Shown: piece after piece, positions 8,444 to 18,148 of the stretch
How positions within the stretch are numbered: the first letter of the stretch is position 1
Layout of the letters: each line of letters starts with the position of its first letter
Assembly (NCBI GenBank): GCA_016458225.1
Contig: JAEMGR010000003.1
Coordinates: forward strand, 682,001 to 746,000
Direction: 5' to 3'
Length of the DNA stretch: 64,000 nucleotides
DNA from: Myxococcaceae bacterium JPH2
Lineage (GTDB): Bacteria > Myxococcota > Myxococcia > Myxococcales > Myxococcaceae
Translations under genes and position numbers: made by a program
Notes under the pieces: generated by a model
Database searches by the model: none
The model's input: the letters and a program-made list of their open reading frames with translations, nothing else
Told to the model about the DNA's origin: nothing

Positions 8444-9304
8444 ATGCGCTCATTTCTGATGGCACTCTGGCTCTCACTCGCCTTCGCGTGCTCGGCCTCT
8501 GCTGGGGCCACGGAGCCTGCTCCGGTGGCTGGGGTTCCGGAGTCCTCGGGTGGGCGCACCGCGGAGAGTCCGAAGGTCGCGCGCGAGGCTGTCGTCATTC
8601 GCGTGGCCAGCAACTCGGGCGAGGCCAGCTCCTGGAAAGCACGATGGGCGCGGATCCTTCTGACGTATGACGAGTTGATCCAGTCCCCTGAAGCGTATCC
8701 GAGCATCCTCCGAGGCGAGGAGTTGGGACTTCCTCCTGGCTCATACGCGGTCGTCGCGGGCATCTGTGAGCCGACCGAAGCCGCGCGATTCTTGACGGTG
8801 GTTCAAAGCATCTACCCGGACGCCATGGTGAAGGACATCAGGGAGACGACGCCTCTTGCTTGTCCCAACCTCCGAACCCGCGCCAAGGTCCACACCCACA
8901 AGTCGCTCGCGAGCAATGGATGGCGGCTGGCGTTCAACGTCTACCTCTCTCAGCCAATGGGGGCGGATGGCTATGCCCAGCGCAAAGAACCTCCTGCCCC
9001 AGACTCCGGCTATCTCAAAGTGATCGCCACGCTCTTTGATCCGGACGGCAACTTGAAGCGACGGGAGAAGGACAGCTACGCCTACTTCCCTGACTTGATC
9101 AGCCAGCCTCCCGATGTCTGCAAGCTGAAGTTCACCGAGAGACCGGACCGAATCATCGTGAATGCGGTCTGCGACTCAGAGCCAATGCCATGCTCGGGGA
9201 ACGTATGGCATTGGGTCGAGAAGGTCACCTACCGCATCGTTGGCAACAGCCTGGAGGTCAAGCGCAAGGTGGTTGAGAAGAAGACCGAACCCCTGTGCGA
9301 CTAA
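8444..9304 (+). CDS. Secreted protein with SPOR-like segment, candidate periplasmic immunity protein
   Basis: A 286-residue exported protein. The ATG at 8444 has GGGGAG 7 bases upstream; TTG 8438 is less likely. The signal sequence MRSFLMALWLSLAFACSASA is clear; cleavage after SASA or lipidation at the Cys are both possible, though F at -2 is unusual for a lipobox. A central segment, PPGSYAVVAGICEPTEAARF followed by YPDAMVKDI, has the spacing of a SPOR-type domain. Six or more cysteines (CEP, CPN, CKL, CDS, PCSG, LCD) suggest disulfides. It lies 29 bases after the LysM gene. Export together with linkage to a cell-wall peptidase fits an immunity role, but that is inference. Its TAA overlaps the stop codon of the convergent gene. 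Confidence 0.65.
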   Translation: MRSFLMALWLSLAFACSASAGATEPAPVAGVPESSGGRTAESPKVAREAVVIRVASNSGEASSWKARWARILLTYDELIQSPEAYPSILRGEELGLPPGSYAVVAGICEPTEAARFLTVVQSIYPDAMVKDIRETTPLACPNLRTRAKVHTHKSLASNGWRLAFNVYLSQPMGADGYAQRKEPPAPDSGYLKVIATLFDPDGNLKRREKDSYAYFPDLISQPPDVCKLKFTERPDRIIVNAVCDSEPMPCSGNVWHWVEKVTYRIVGNSLEVKRKVVEKKTEPLCD

Positions 9305-10563
9305 CCCCCGGCGCCTTGTCTCGCTTCAGCGCGCGCGGCCTCCGCGATGAGGGCCTGGGTCTGCTCGGCGCTGTCGATCCACGGCCAGAAGCGCTGCGGC
9401 TCTCCGAAGTTGTCGAAGAAGAGGTCGCCCAGCGAGCGCACCTCGGACGCGGCGCCCAGGAAGCCTTGCATGTGCGGCGACGCGGGCGACAACAGCAGGT
9501 TGGTGAACGCGGTGATGTACTTCCCCTCGCGCTGCCAGAAGCGCTCGGAGGCCTCCCGCATCCAGTCCTCCGTGAAGGGGCGGTCGCCCCACTCGCGGAT
9601 GGCCTCGAACAGCGCGTGCGCGGCCTTCGAGGCGCAGTTGAGGCCCTGGCCCGCGATGGGGTCGTTGAGGATGACCGCGTCCCCCAATCCCAACACCACC
9701 TTCCCCGAGGCGAGCCGACCCACCGGCTTGCGAATCGTGGGCGTGAAGGCTCCCACCAACCACGACGACTCATCCACGATGGACGCGCCCTCCAGCCGCG
9801 ACTCCAGCCAGGGGGAGAAGTCATGCACCAGCCCGCGCAACCGCGCCATCATCCCCGCCGCGTCCCTGGCGTCCCCGAAGCGGTCCAATCCCTGTCCTGG
9901 AATGGCCTCGACCAGGACGCACATCTCGGAGCCCCGGATGCGGTCATGGTAGGGCATGGAGAAGTACTCCCCCTGCCCAGGCGCCAGGACGAACTTGAGC
10001 GCCGGAAAAGGCGTGTCGTTCCAGGGGCGCATGCCGCGCACGACCATCGCCGCCAGGTTGCGCGGGGGGCGCGTGTGCAGGCTGCGCTCCGCGTCTCGCT
10101 CGAACAGCCCGGGCAAGGAATTGCGGCCCGTCGTCACCACCACCAGGTCGTGACGCGACGCGAGTGACTCCAGGCCCTCCAGGTCCATGGCCTGATAGAC
10201 CACCGTGCCACCGCGCCGCTCCAGCTCACCGAGCCATCGCGGATACTTGACGCGCAGGTCCAGGGCCATGCCCGGCGCGCGCACCCGCCCATAGACGCGG
10301 AGCGCTCGCGTCCCCGGCGCCCCACAGATGTCCAGGTCGCCGCCCTGGGAGTGGTCGCCTTGACCCTCCCAGAAGTTCAATCCCAGCTCGCGCTCGTACT
10401 GACAGGCCCGGCCGAACAGATACGTCGTGGCCTGGATTCGCGCGTTGAAAATCTGCTCCGGCGTCCGGTCCGAATAGAGCGTGACTGGATAGCCTTCAGA
10501 CCGCAGGGCAAACGCGAGCAACAAGCCCGCCTGCCCCGCCCCCACAATGCCAATGTCCCGCAT
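9301..10563 (-). CDS. StyA-like FAD-dependent monooxygenase
   Basis: A 420-residue flavoprotein with an N-terminal dinucleotide-binding motif IGIVGAGQAGLLLAFAL followed by VTLYSDRTPEQI, the layout of styrene monooxygenase StyA and related indole oxygenases. Further family features are HDLVVVTTGRNS in the middle and GLGDAVILNDPIAGQGLN near the C-terminus (the GD flavin-contact motif). Enzymes of this type use FADH2 supplied by a separate reductase to epoxidise or hydroxylate aromatic alkenes or indoles. No StyB-type reductase is adjacent, so the donor and substrate are unknown. The gene is monocistronic and converges on the secreted protein gene, with the stop codons overlapping by two bases. 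Confidence 0.8.
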   Translation of the reverse strand: MRDIGIVGAGQAGLLLAFALRSEGYPVTLYSDRTPEQIFNARIQATTYLFGRACQYERELGLNFWEGQGDHSQGGDLDICGAPGTRALRVYGRVRAPGMALDLRVKYPRWLGELERRGGTVVYQAMDLEGLESLASRHDLVVVTTGRNSLPGLFERDAERSLHTRPPRNLAAMVVRGMRPWNDTPFPALKFVLAPGQGEYFSMPYHDRIRGSEMCVLVEAIPGQGLDRFGDARDAAGMMARLRGLVHDFSPWLESRLEGASIVDESSWLVGAFTPTIRKPVGRLASGKVVLGLGDAVILNDPIAGQGLNCASKAAHALFEAIREWGDRPFTEDWMREASERFWQREGKYITAFTNLLLSPASPHMQGFLGAASEVRSLGDLFFDNFGEPQRFWPWIDSAEQTQALIAEAARAEARQGAGG

Positions 10564-10772
10564 GGCCCCTCATTTCCCGGCTGGTCTCGCGAACTCTACG
10601 TCGCGAATCAAGACGCCGAGAACGACCGAGTCTTGGACTCAATCGATTGCGAAGACATTTCCCGCCGGGACAGCATTGGCCGTCCGCCTTGAACCGGGAG
10701 TTCCGCTGAGAGGGCGAAGATTCGAGCCGCCTGGATGCGAGCGCGGCGTCGACAGGGAAGCCCCCACATGAC

Positions 10773-10804
10773 GACGCCCGGCACCAGGGAAGGTGCCGGG
10801 CGTC
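10773..10804 (-). terminator. 13-bp stem-loop after lipoprotein gene
   Basis: Perfect inverted repeat GACGCCCGGCACC / GGTGCCGGGCGTC with a 6-base loop, 30 bases beyond the stop of the minus-strand lipoprotein gene. There is no U-tract on either side, as is common for hairpins in very GC-rich genomes. It probably ends the 13166-10835 transcript. Confidence 0.65.
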
Positions 10805-10834
10805 AGGCCTCGCCGGAGCGAGGTCAGTGGGACT

Positions 10835-11434
10835 TCAGTAGGCCACCACGGTGCTCGGCAGCAGGAGCGTGTCGCCCGCGCGCTGCGAGACCACGGACCG
10901 GCTCAGGTCGACCTGCACCACCGCGTGACGGCGAGGCGTCAGCAGGGCACGAGTGACCTCGAAGCGGATGGGCGCCGTGCGGACATCGAGCGCGCCAGAC
11001 GGGCCGCTGACGCCGGACGGGCCATTGGCGCCGTCGAAGCCACCGAACTCGTCCAGGCGGATGACGACCTGGGCGGAGTCCGTGCCGGGCGGCAGGGTGA
11101 AGAGGCCGACGAGGAACGCGTGGTCCGTGCGAGCGAGGTCCATCACGGTGGACTTCATCTCCACCGGCAGGGGCGTGCCGTTCGCGGTCACCGTCATGCT
11201 GTCCACGTTGATGAACGCGCCCTGGAACTTCTTCGCGCTGGTGCCGAGGATGCGCACCTCGTACTGGTTGTCGTTGAGCTGCACCACCGAGTCGTCATCC
11301 CCCACGGGCGAGCTGCCGCCATTCGTGGGAGGAGGGGTGGTGTCCGGCGTGTCCACCGGCGGCTTCGAATCACCGCACCCCGCGAGCGCCAAGCTCCCCA
11401 GCACCGCCACCGTCCACTGCTTCCAGTTCTTCAT
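10835..11434 (-). CDS. Lipoprotein, DUF4382-like
   Basis: A 199-residue lipoprotein: MKNWKQWTVAVLGSLALAGC gives a typical signal II peptide with lipobox L-A-G-C. After a Pro/Gly linker come beta-strand-rich segments (QYEVRILGTSAKKFQGAFI, then MTVTANGTPLPVEM) resembling secreted DUF4382-type proteins. A short GPSGVSGPSG run sits in a loop near residue 145. The gene lies 52 bases downstream of the secreted propeller-like protein on the same strand and is probably co-transcribed. An upstream in-frame extension exists, but the lipoprotein start is far more likely. Function is unknown. Confidence 0.7.
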   Translation of the reverse strand: MKNWKQWTVAVLGSLALAGCGDSKPPVDTPDTTPPPTNGGSSPVGDDDSVVQLNDNQYEVRILGTSAKKFQGAFINVDSMTVTANGTPLPVEMKSTVMDLARTDHAFLVGLFTLPPGTDSAQVVIRLDEFGGFDGANGPSGVSGPSGALDVRTAPIRFEVTRALLTPRRHAVVQVDLSRSVVSQRAGDTLLLPSTVVAY

Positions 11435-11486
11435 GTCTGTATTCTCCAGAATCCGTTGGGTTGTGATTGAGGCCCGAGTCCTGGAC

Positions 11487-13166
11487 TCAGCGGCTGCTGC
11501 CCCGAGGCGCGCTGGCGATGGAGAGGGCATGCCGCGCCCCCGCCGGACCACCGTTGAAGGCCGAGGGCAACGACAGCTTGGAGCCCTGGTCGTTGAGCAC
11601 ACGCAGCTCCTTCAGCCGCGTCTCCATCTCCGCGGGCGTGCCGGAGTCCATGGCCGAGCGGGCGCCGTCGATGCTCTGCTGCGCAGGCGAGCCGAAGAGG
11701 CGCGCGTTGCACGTGGCGGTGAGCGTCTGACGACCGAGCTTCACGCGCATGGCGTCCTCGTCGGTGCGCTGACGGCGATCCGCCGTGGTGGCGGAGCTCA
11801 TCCACAGGACGCCCAGGGCCTCCTCCTTGGTGCCAATCACGCCGAGCTTGCCCAGGTCGATGTCGCCACCCTTCGCGAGGCACGCGGCCACCGCCTGCTC
11901 ATGCGTCTTGAAGTAGCCCTCGTTGCGGGTGATGGACGGCTGGCCACCGCCCACGGCCGGGGCGAACGCGCACATGGCGAAGTTCTCGTTGCCGTTGAGG
12001 CTCACGTCACCCACGGCGACCACCGTGAAGGCGCCCGTGGCGATGTCCACCTTGTAGAGGGTGTTCACCGGGTGGAGGAGGCCCGTCAGGTCACTGCCGT
12101 AGATGTAGAAGTTGCCGGCGGTGTCGAAGGCGGCGGCGGGCGCGACGAAGTAGAGCGCCGGCAGACCGGTGAGGGCGTCGTTCGGACCCACGGGACCGAA
12201 GTCGGTGGTGTCACCCGTGGCCGGATCGAACGTGGTGAGCCGGTGGGTCACGTGGTTATAGCCATACACCTTGCTGTCGAGCGGGTTGGTCGCGAAGTCG
12301 AGGACCTCGGCGATCGTCAGCGTGGGACCCGAGAACGTGACGGTGTTCGTGGTCAGGTTGATGCGCGCGTACTCGGGCAGGATGCCGAAGCCCGGGCCGC
12401 TGTAGACCAGGTACGTGCCGTCGGCGAGCACGGTGCCCGCGGGGAACGTGTTGAGCCCCAGCTCGGGGAGCGGCGCCACCGCCGAGGCCACGCCGTCCGC
12501 GCCAATCTTGATGAGGTTCTTCAGCGGCAGCGTGTTGTCGATGGCGTAGACGTAGCCATCCAGGTGGTTGAACGCCGCCGCGGAATAGAAGGAGGACGCG
12601 GTGGAGAACGGCGTCAGCGCGGCCGTCGTCGTGTCCATCTTGTTGAGCGAGGTGTTGGGCAGGCCCAGACCGCTCATCGAGAAGTACAGCGTGTTGTCAC
12701 AGGGGAGCGCGTTGGACGCCTTGCACGTCACCTTCACCGAGCTCTGCGCGGTACCGCTGTCCCAGGTGACCGCGAAGGTGTTGGTGAACGAGGAGTCCGG
12801 CGAGCCCGGCGTCGTCGGGTCGTCATCCGCGTTGCCCAGCGCAATGCAGTCATCGACGCTGTTGATGACGTACTTGTAATAGCTGATGAGGTTGCCGCCG
12901 ACCGGGACGGACTGGGGCAGGGTCGGGGTGAAGGTCCAGCCGAACGGCTCCATCAGCGGATCCGTGGCGGTCAACAACTCCGAAGGGAGCGTGGGGTGAG
13001 AGTTGAGGGCGACTGTCGTGAAGTCGATGGTCGTCGGATAGGAGGTGATATCGATGGTCTGGTGTCCATTCACCAGCTTCAACACAACGAAGTCATGTGC
13101 CTGTGCCGCACCGCCCCCCACCACCACCGCTGCCGCCGTGAGCGCGGCCTTCCATGGCTGCTGCAT
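11487..13166 (-). CDS. Secreted beta-propeller-like protein (DUF6923-like)
   Basis: A 559-residue exported protein with signal peptide MQQPWKAALTAAAVVVGGG followed by AAQA and a probable cleavage site. The mid-region contains repeated blades with the pattern L-x-x-I-x-x-x-G (for example NLIKIGADGVASAVAP, YARINLTTNTVTF, TLYKVDIATGAFTVV) and segments such as FNHLDGYVYAIDN, as in secreted YVTN/DUF6923-like propellers. The C-terminal 150 residues differ (EGYFKTHEQAVAACLAKGGD onward) and may be a separate helical domain. The gene heads a two-gene unit with the lipoprotein. Role is unknown; extracellular or periplasmic location is well supported. Confidence 0.7.
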   Translation of the reverse strand: MQQPWKAALTAAAVVVGGGAAQAHDFVVLKLVNGHQTIDITSYPTTIDFTTVALNSHPTLPSELLTATDPLMEPFGWTFTPTLPQSVPVGGNLISYYKYVINSVDDCIALGNADDDPTTPGSPDSSFTNTFAVTWDSGTAQSSVKVTCKASNALPCDNTLYFSMSGLGLPNTSLNKMDTTTAALTPFSTASSFYSAAAFNHLDGYVYAIDNTLPLKNLIKIGADGVASAVAPLPELGLNTFPAGTVLADGTYLVYSGPGFGILPEYARINLTTNTVTFSGPTLTIAEVLDFATNPLDSKVYGYNHVTHRLTTFDPATGDTTDFGPVGPNDALTGLPALYFVAPAAAFDTAGNFYIYGSDLTGLLHPVNTLYKVDIATGAFTVVAVGDVSLNGNENFAMCAFAPAVGGGQPSITRNEGYFKTHEQAVAACLAKGGDIDLGKLGVIGTKEEALGVLWMSSATTADRRQRTDEDAMRVKLGRQTLTATCNARLFGSPAQQSIDGARSAMDSGTPAEMETRLKELRVLNDQGSKLSLPSAFNGGPAGARHALSIASAPRGSSR

Positions 13167-13404
13167 TTTCGTCGTTCCTCCAGAGAGTAAAGCCTCCCTC
13201 AGTGAGAAAGGCCGTGCCCTCCCTGTTCATCCGCCGTGCCACGTCGGAGAAACGCGATTCCTCATCAGGTGCTCAACAGACAACCGTGCACCTGCGTGCA
13301 CGATTGGGAGTCTCCTGATACAAAGACATCACTCGAATTACACGAGTTGATTTGACATAAAAACCAACATGCACGTTTCGTTCAATCCGAGGCGCAATTG
13401 AGCG
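13167..13404. promoter_or_regulatory. AT-rich upstream region with inverted repeats
   Basis: This stretch is clearly more AT-rich than its neighbours and precedes the secreted propeller gene on the minus strand. It contains the inverted repeat ACTCG-N7-CGAGT (13331-13347) and two copies of the palindrome GTGCAC four bases apart (13286-13301). They are plausible regulator sites; no promoter hexamers can be assigned convincingly. Confidence 0.35.
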
Positions 13405-13869
13405 CTAGTCGACGAAGTGGAGTTCAGGCTCGACGTGGATGTCGGTGCGCAAGCTGTTGGCGATGTAACACTCGCGGTGGGCCTGCTCGACGAGCGCGCG
13501 CACCCGCTCCTCACGGGGGCCCTTGGCCAGGACGATGCGGGGCCGCAGGACGATGGAGGTGATGCGCACGGGCTTGTCATCCTCGGGCATCACCGCCTCC
13601 GCGTGGTCCTCATAGCGGAGCACGTTGATGCGCGCGCGGGCGGCGACCGCGAGGAAGGCGAGGAGCTGGCAGGACGACGCGGCCACCACCAGGAGTTGCT
13701 CGGGGTTGGTGCGCGCGGGGTCGCCTCGGAACGCCGGGTCCGAGCTGAGATCCAAGGACGCGGCCGTGGGAATGGCTCGCGCGACATGTGCGCGGGAATA
13801 CGACTCGTAGCCCACTCCGGTGGAACCCTCCCACCGACACTCGACCTCGTAACGATGCGTGTGTGCCAT
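13405..13869 (-). CDS. OsmC family protein
   Basis: A 154-residue OsmC/Ohr-fold protein. MAHTHRYEVECRWEGSTG is the usual N-terminal strand; NPEQLLVVAASSCQLLAFLA carries the first active-site Cys in the family's helix, and the C-terminal region has AHRECYIANSL with a second Cys. These two thiols reduce organic hydroperoxides in OsmC/Ohr proteins. An AGGAGGT site lies just before the start. There is no signal peptide, so it is cytoplasmic. It appears to be transcribed alone, with no OhrR-type regulator beside it. Confidence 0.9.
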   Translation of the reverse strand: MAHTHRYEVECRWEGSTGVGYESYSRAHVARAIPTAASLDLSSDPAFRGDPARTNPEQLLVVAASSCQLLAFLAVAARARINVLRYEDHAEAVMPEDDKPVRITSIVLRPRIVLAKGPREERVRALVEQAHRECYIANSLRTDIHVEPELHFVD

Positions 13870-14224
13870 CTGAACCTCCTGAACAACAGGCTTAGCTGGT
13901 GAACAGCTTGAAGTCTTGAACGTTCTGGGGGGCCCACATGCGAGGACCATGTCGGACACGATGGGCCGCCGCGGGACTGATACTCAGATATTCCAGAAAC
14001 ACAAACATGCCATGCAATTCCGCGCCACGCAGCGCGGCGGACCTCCTGGATAGCCTGCAACGCGGCGGAGCGCGGGTGAAACATTCAGGCGCAACGTGTC
14101 TGGATTCCAGAAGCTGGATCCAGCCCTCGGAATCGTCACGGGGAGCGGCAGCGCCACGTGTTTGAAATTGTTGAGCGCGAGGGAGCGCCGTGGTCGTGGC
14201 CCTGCCGTTGCTCTGCGAAGCCGC
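13870..14224. other. Intergenic region upstream of giant surface protein
   Basis: This region separates the OsmC gene (leftward) from the giant surface protein (rightward). Near the right end are adjacent palindromes CTGGATTCCAG (14100-14110, imperfect) and CTGGATCCAG (14114-14123, perfect), three bases apart, possibly an operator. The coding frame remains open here back to 14096, so part could be coding if an earlier GTG or TTG start is used. No clear promoter was found. Confidence 0.35.
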
Positions 14225-17200
14225 GTGCAAACGCCCCCTCTCGTCCCCCTGTGTCGTGCTCCGCGCTCGCGGGCGTTCTCGCTCGCGGCCTTGCTGGTTT
14301 TCCTGCTCCCGGTGGCGTCGCGCGCCACGCCTGGGCTGCGCCATCAGGAGGACCAGCACGGTGACTTCGTGCTGATTGGAAACACGCTCGCGCACGAGTG
14401 CGCGGTGGGCACGCCCGCACCGGTGGTGGGGACGGTGGGCACCTGTGGCTCGTCCACCGCGGACACGGCGCCGGACGTGTTCTGGACGCTGGAGGGGAGC
14501 ACCACGCGCGCGGACCTCACGGTGGCGCCCTCGGCGAGCAGCAGCCAGGCGATGCTCACCCTGCCTCCGGGAGCGCTCATCACCTACGCGCGGTTGTACT
14601 GGGGCGCGACCCGCTCGGTCCCCGCCGTGACGGGGACCCTGTCGCCCGATACGCAGGTCACGCTGCGGCGGCCCGGAGGCTTCACGCAGGCGGTGTCCTC
14701 GGACGCGGAGCAGGTGCACTCGGCGGACGGCGTGTATGCCTATCAGTCCACGGCGGACGTGACGGCCCTCCTGCAGGCACAGGGGCCCGGCATCTACGGC
14801 GTGACGGGCGTGGACGCGGTCGACCTGCGCAACGTCAATGACGCCAACCCGTTCACAGGCTGGTCGCTCATCGTCTTCTACCGGCTGGACAGCGAGCCGC
14901 TGCGCAACCTCACCCTGTTCGACGGGCTGGACAAGGTGGTCGCCGGGTCACACACGGACACGGCGCTGTCTGGCTTTCTGGTTCCCCAGACGGGCTTCAG
15001 CGCGAAGCTGGGTGTCATTGCCTATGAGGGTGACAACACCATCACGGGGGACCAGCTCGTCTTCAATGGCGTGGCGCTCTCGGACGCGGTTCGGCCCCAG
15101 GGGAACTTCTTCAATGGCTCACGCTCGTACCTGGGGCAGCCGGTGAGCAACGCCGGGGACCTGCCTCGGCTGACCGGGACGGCGGGGAGCATGTCTGGGT
15201 TGGACCTGGGCGTGGTGGACGTGACGTCGCGCGTGTCGGCCGGGCAGACGTCCGCATCGGTGTCGGCGACGTCCACGGGAGATGGCTACTGGTTGGGCGC
15301 GTTCGTCACGTCCATCTCCACGCAGGAGCCGGACTTCAACCACACCGTGAAGTCGGTGCGGACGCTCGCCACGCATCCGGATGGCGGCGCGCGCGCGGGT
15401 GACCTGCTCGAGTACACCCTGACGACGCGCAACTCGGGAACCGATACGGGCGTCTCCGTGGTGCTGGTGGATCCGCTGTCTCCGAAGGTCGCGCTGGTGC
15501 CGGACTCGCTCCAGGTCGTCGCGGGTGCGAATGCGGGCGTGAAGACAGACATCGCGGGGGATGACTCGGCGGAGTACGACGCCGCGCAGCACCGGATTGT
15601 CTTCCGGCTCGGGAGCGGCGCGACGGGGACACAGGGCGGAGTGCTCGCTCCGGGGGAAGGCGCGACGGTGTCGTTCCGCGTGGTCGTCCGGCCCGGAGTG
15701 ACGGGCCCGGTGGACAATCAGGCGTTCATCACCAGCCAGGGTCTGCTCGGCGCAGCGGCGACCACCGTGGGCTCCGCGCCGGGCGAGGGCCAGGGCGCGA
15801 ACCCCACCCGCGTGGTCCTGACCTTGCCGCCCGCGCCCGAGGTGACGCAGCCCTCGGAGGGGGCGCTCCTGGGCGGTGACACGCCGACGTTCGCGGGCAC
15901 CGCGGAGCCAGGGAGCAGCGTGTCCGTCGTGGTGGATGGCACGCAGGTGTGCACGGCCGTGGCGAGCGCCTCCGGGGCGTGGTCGTGCACGTCCACGGTG
16001 CCGCTGCTGGATGGGGCGCACTCGGGCAGCGCGACGACACAGGACGCGGCGGGCAACGTGAGTCCGGCGACGGGCTTCGGGTTCGCCACGGACGCCACGG
16101 CGCCCTCCGTCACGCTGACCGTCACGCCGTCCGCGAACACGTCGTTCGAGGGGACGGCGGATCCGGGCAGCACCGTGACGCTGGTGATTGACGGCACCGC
16201 CCATGGGCCCATCCCCGTGGATGTGCATGGACACTGGACGTTCATCCCGCCCGAGCCCATTCCGGATGGAAGCCACACGGCGACCGCGACCAGCACCGAC
16301 ACGGTGGGCCACACGAGCACGCCCGTGACGGTGCCGTTCGAGGTGGACACGGTGGCGCCCGATACGTTCATCGACGCGGGCCCGGCGCTCACGGGGGCCT
16401 CGGCGCAGGCGGTGTTTGACTTCAGCGCCTCGGAGGCCAGCGTCACCTACGTGTGCAGCGTGGATGGGCAGCCGTATGTCCCGTGCGCGGACCCTGCATT
16501 CATCTCGGGCCTCGCGGACGGTGGACACACCCTCTCGGTGAGCGCCATCGACGCCACCGGCAATGTCGATCCGACTCCCGCGCGCTACGCGTGGACCGTG
16601 GGCGGTGGCACCGGCAACGGCGGAGATGCCGACGGTGGCTCGGGCAATGGGGGTGGCATCGACGGTGGCTCGGGCAATGGCGGCAACCCTGACGGCGGCA
16701 CGGGGGGCGGCAACACCGACGGTGGCACGGGTAACGGCGGCGACAACGGCAGCTCTGACGGCGGCACGGGGGGCGGCATCGACGGTGGCTCGGGCAACGG
16801 CGGCGACACCGATGGTGGCACGGGGGGCGGCATCGACGGTGGCTCGGGCAATGGCGGCGACACTGACGGTGGCTCCGGCAACGGTGGCAACTCTGACGGC
16901 GGCACGGGGGGCGGCAACACCGACGGTGGCTCAGGTAACGGCGGCAACTCCGACGGCGGCCCCGGCAACGGTGGCGACACTGACGGTGGCTCGGGCAATG
17001 GCAATGGCGGCACCTCCGACGGCGGCCCCGGCACCGGTGGCAACTCCGATGGCGGCAATGGTTCGGGTGGCGGTGATGGCTCGGGCAATCCGGATGGCAG
17101 CGGCGATGGCGAGGAGGGAACGCATCTCTTCTCGGTAGCGGGCCATGGCTGCGGCGCCACGGGCCCGAGCGATGCCGCTCCGCTCGCGCTCCTGCTGCTG

Positions 17201-18148
17201 CTCCTGCCGTGGATGATTCGCCGGAGGGGCGAGGCCCGCTCACTCACGGGCATGGCCGCGGTGCTCGCCGTGCTCGTGGGCTCGACCTCTCGCGCCCAGG
17301 ACAGTGCATCGCAAGCCATTGATGCGCAGCAGTACAAGCCGGGCCCCGGCGCGTTCGACGTGCTCGGCGTGCAGAGTGCTCAGGTCGCCTCGCACCTGAG
17401 CGCCTCGTTCGGGGTCTCCGTCAACTACGCCGACAAACCACTCAGCGTCTTGATGGATGGGCAGTACTCCGCGCAGCTCGTGAAGAATCAACTCACGGCG
17501 GACTTCCTGGGCTCTATCTCGCTCGGAGGGCGATTGGAGATGGGTGTCGCCATTCCCATCACGGGCCATGGCTCGCAGCCCGCCGGGAGCGCGGACCCTG
17601 GATTGGCCTCGGGGACGTCGGGCGTGGGACTGGGAGACATCCGACTCGTTCCCAAGCTGCGGCTGCTGTCCTCGCGACAGGGATTGCACCTGGCCGTGTC
17701 CGCGCCCGTCGTGCTGCCCACCTCGGGCGGCAAGGACTTCCTCGGAGAGAGCGGACCCTCATTCCAACCGCGACTCGTGGGCGAATGGTCACACGAGCGG
17801 ATCCGCCTGATGGCGAACGCGGGCGTGGTGCTCCGCCGCTCCGAATCACTGCTCAACCTGAAGGTGGGCCACGCGCTGACGTACGCCGTGGGCGCCGAGG
17901 TTCCACTCGGTGAGGCGCGACAGCTCCTCGTGGAGGCCTCGCTCGCCGGGAGCATGGGCCTGCAAGCGAACCGCGCCGAGGAGCGTCCCCTGGAGGTGCT
18001 CGGCGCGCTGAAGTACCGCTTCGCGAAGGGGCTCGCCGTGCACCTGGGGGCCGGCCCCGGCATCGGTCGTGGATATGGGACGCCCGCGTTCCGCGCCTTC
18101 GGCGGACTGACGTGGAGCCCCTCCCGCGACGCACCTCGCGAGGAATGA
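14225..18148 (+). CDS. Giant surface protein: Ig-like repeats, Gly/Asp/Asn stalk, internal MYXO-CTERM-like anchor, then beta-barrel
   Basis: About 1307 residues from GTG 14225; the start is uncertain (frame open from 14096). Order: signal peptide ([18 protein letters not shown]); a region with [18 protein letters not shown] and [15 protein letters not shown], as in exported DUF3344-like proteins; a DUF11-like repeat ([20 protein letters not shown]); two bacterial Ig-like repeats (residues about 540-710); a last Ig-like domain; a low-complexity Gly/Asp/Ser/Asn stalk (about 793-964); then [10 protein letters not shown] with Cys976, a Leu-rich helix and IRRR, the layout of a MYXO-CTERM sorting tail. 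A second hydrophobic segment ([10 protein letters not shown]) ends in SRAQD and leads into a 280-residue barrel like the N-terminal half of TraB/OmpA-type proteins, without an OmpA domain. It looks like a fusion of two envelope genes. Confidence 0.75.
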   Translation: MQTPPLVPLCRAPRSRAFSLAALLVFLLPVASRATPGLRHQEDQHGDFVLIGNTLAHECAVGTPAPVVGTVGTCGSSTADTAPDVFWTLEGSTTRADLTVAPSASSSQAMLTLPPGALITYARLYWGATRSVPAVTGTLSPDTQVTLRRPGGFTQAVSSDAEQVHSADGVYAYQSTADVTALLQAQGPGIYGVTGVDAVDLRNVNDANPFTGWSLIVFYRLDSEPLRNLTLFDGLDKVVAGSHTDTALSGFLVPQTGFSAKLGVIAYEGDNTITGDQLVFNGVALSDAVRPQGNFFNGSRSYLGQPVSNAGDLPRLTGTAGSMSGLDLGVVDVTSRVSAGQTSASVSATSTGDGYWLGAFVTSISTQEPDFNHTVKSVRTLATHPDGGARAGDLLEYTLTTRNSGTDTGVSVVLVDPLSPKVALVPDSLQVVAGANAGVKTDIAGDDSAEYDAAQHRIVFRLGSGATGTQGGVLAPGEGATVSFRVVVRPGVTGPVDNQAFITSQGLLGAAATTVGSAPGEGQGANPTRVVLTLPPAPEVTQPSEGALLGGDTPTFAGTAEPGSSVSVVVDGTQVCTAVASASGAWSCTSTVPLLDGAHSGSATTQDAAGNVSPATGFGFATDATAPSVTLTVTPSANTSFEGTADPGSTVTLVIDGTAHGPIPVDVHGHWTFIPPEPIPDGSHTATATSTDTVGHTSTPVTVPFEVDTVAPDTFIDAGPALTGASAQAVFDFSASEASVTYVCSVDGQPYVPCADPAFISGLADGGHTLSVSAIDATGNVDPTPARYAWTVGGGTGNGGDADGGSGNGGGIDGGSGNGGNPDGGTGGGNTDGGTGNGGDNGSSDGGTGGGIDGGSGNGGDTDGGTGGGIDGGSGNGGDTDGGSGNGGNSDGGTGGGNTDGGSGNGGNSDGGPGNGGDTDGGSGNGNGGTSDGGPGTGGNSDGGNGSGGGDGSGNPDGSGDGEEGTHLFSVAGHGCGATGPSDAAPLALLLLLLPWMIRRRGEARSLTGMAAVLAVLVGSTSRAQDSASQAIDAQQYKPGPGAFDVLGVQSAQVASHLSASFGVSVNYADKPLSVLMDGQYSAQLVKNQLTADFLGSISLGGRLEMGVAIPITGHGSQPAGSADPGLASGTSGVGLGDIRLVPKLRLLSSRQGLHLAVSAPVVLPTSGGKDFLGESGPSFQPRLVGEWSHERIRLMANAGVVLRRSESLLNLKVGHALTYAVGAEVPLGEARQLLVEASLAGSMGLQANRAEERPLEVLGALKYRFAKGLAVHLGAGPGIGRGYGTPAFRAFGGLTWSPSRDAPREE
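16601..17116 (+). repeat. Degenerate tandem repeat encoding Gly/Asp/Ser/Asn-rich stalk
   Basis: Inside the giant surface protein gene about 510 bases consist of imperfect copies of roughly 27-36 bases built on GACGGTGGCTCGGGCAATGG, encoding variations of DGGSGNGG(D/N)(T/S). Copies differ by silent changes and by insertion of GGTGGG units, as expected from slippage with purifying selection on composition. It forms a flexible extended linker before the membrane anchor and is likely length-variable between strains. The opposite strand shows a long Pro-rich open frame here that is only a shadow. Confidence 0.9.

Noticed and set aside
16601-17116. CRISPR array
   Set aside because: Repeats are contiguous, imperfect, coding and lack unique spacers; they encode the stalk of a surface protein.
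16585-17337. Pro-rich minus-strand frame opposite the stalk repeat
   Set aside because: It mirrors the Gly/Asp/Ser/Asn repeat on the plus strand; no start signal and no independent domain.
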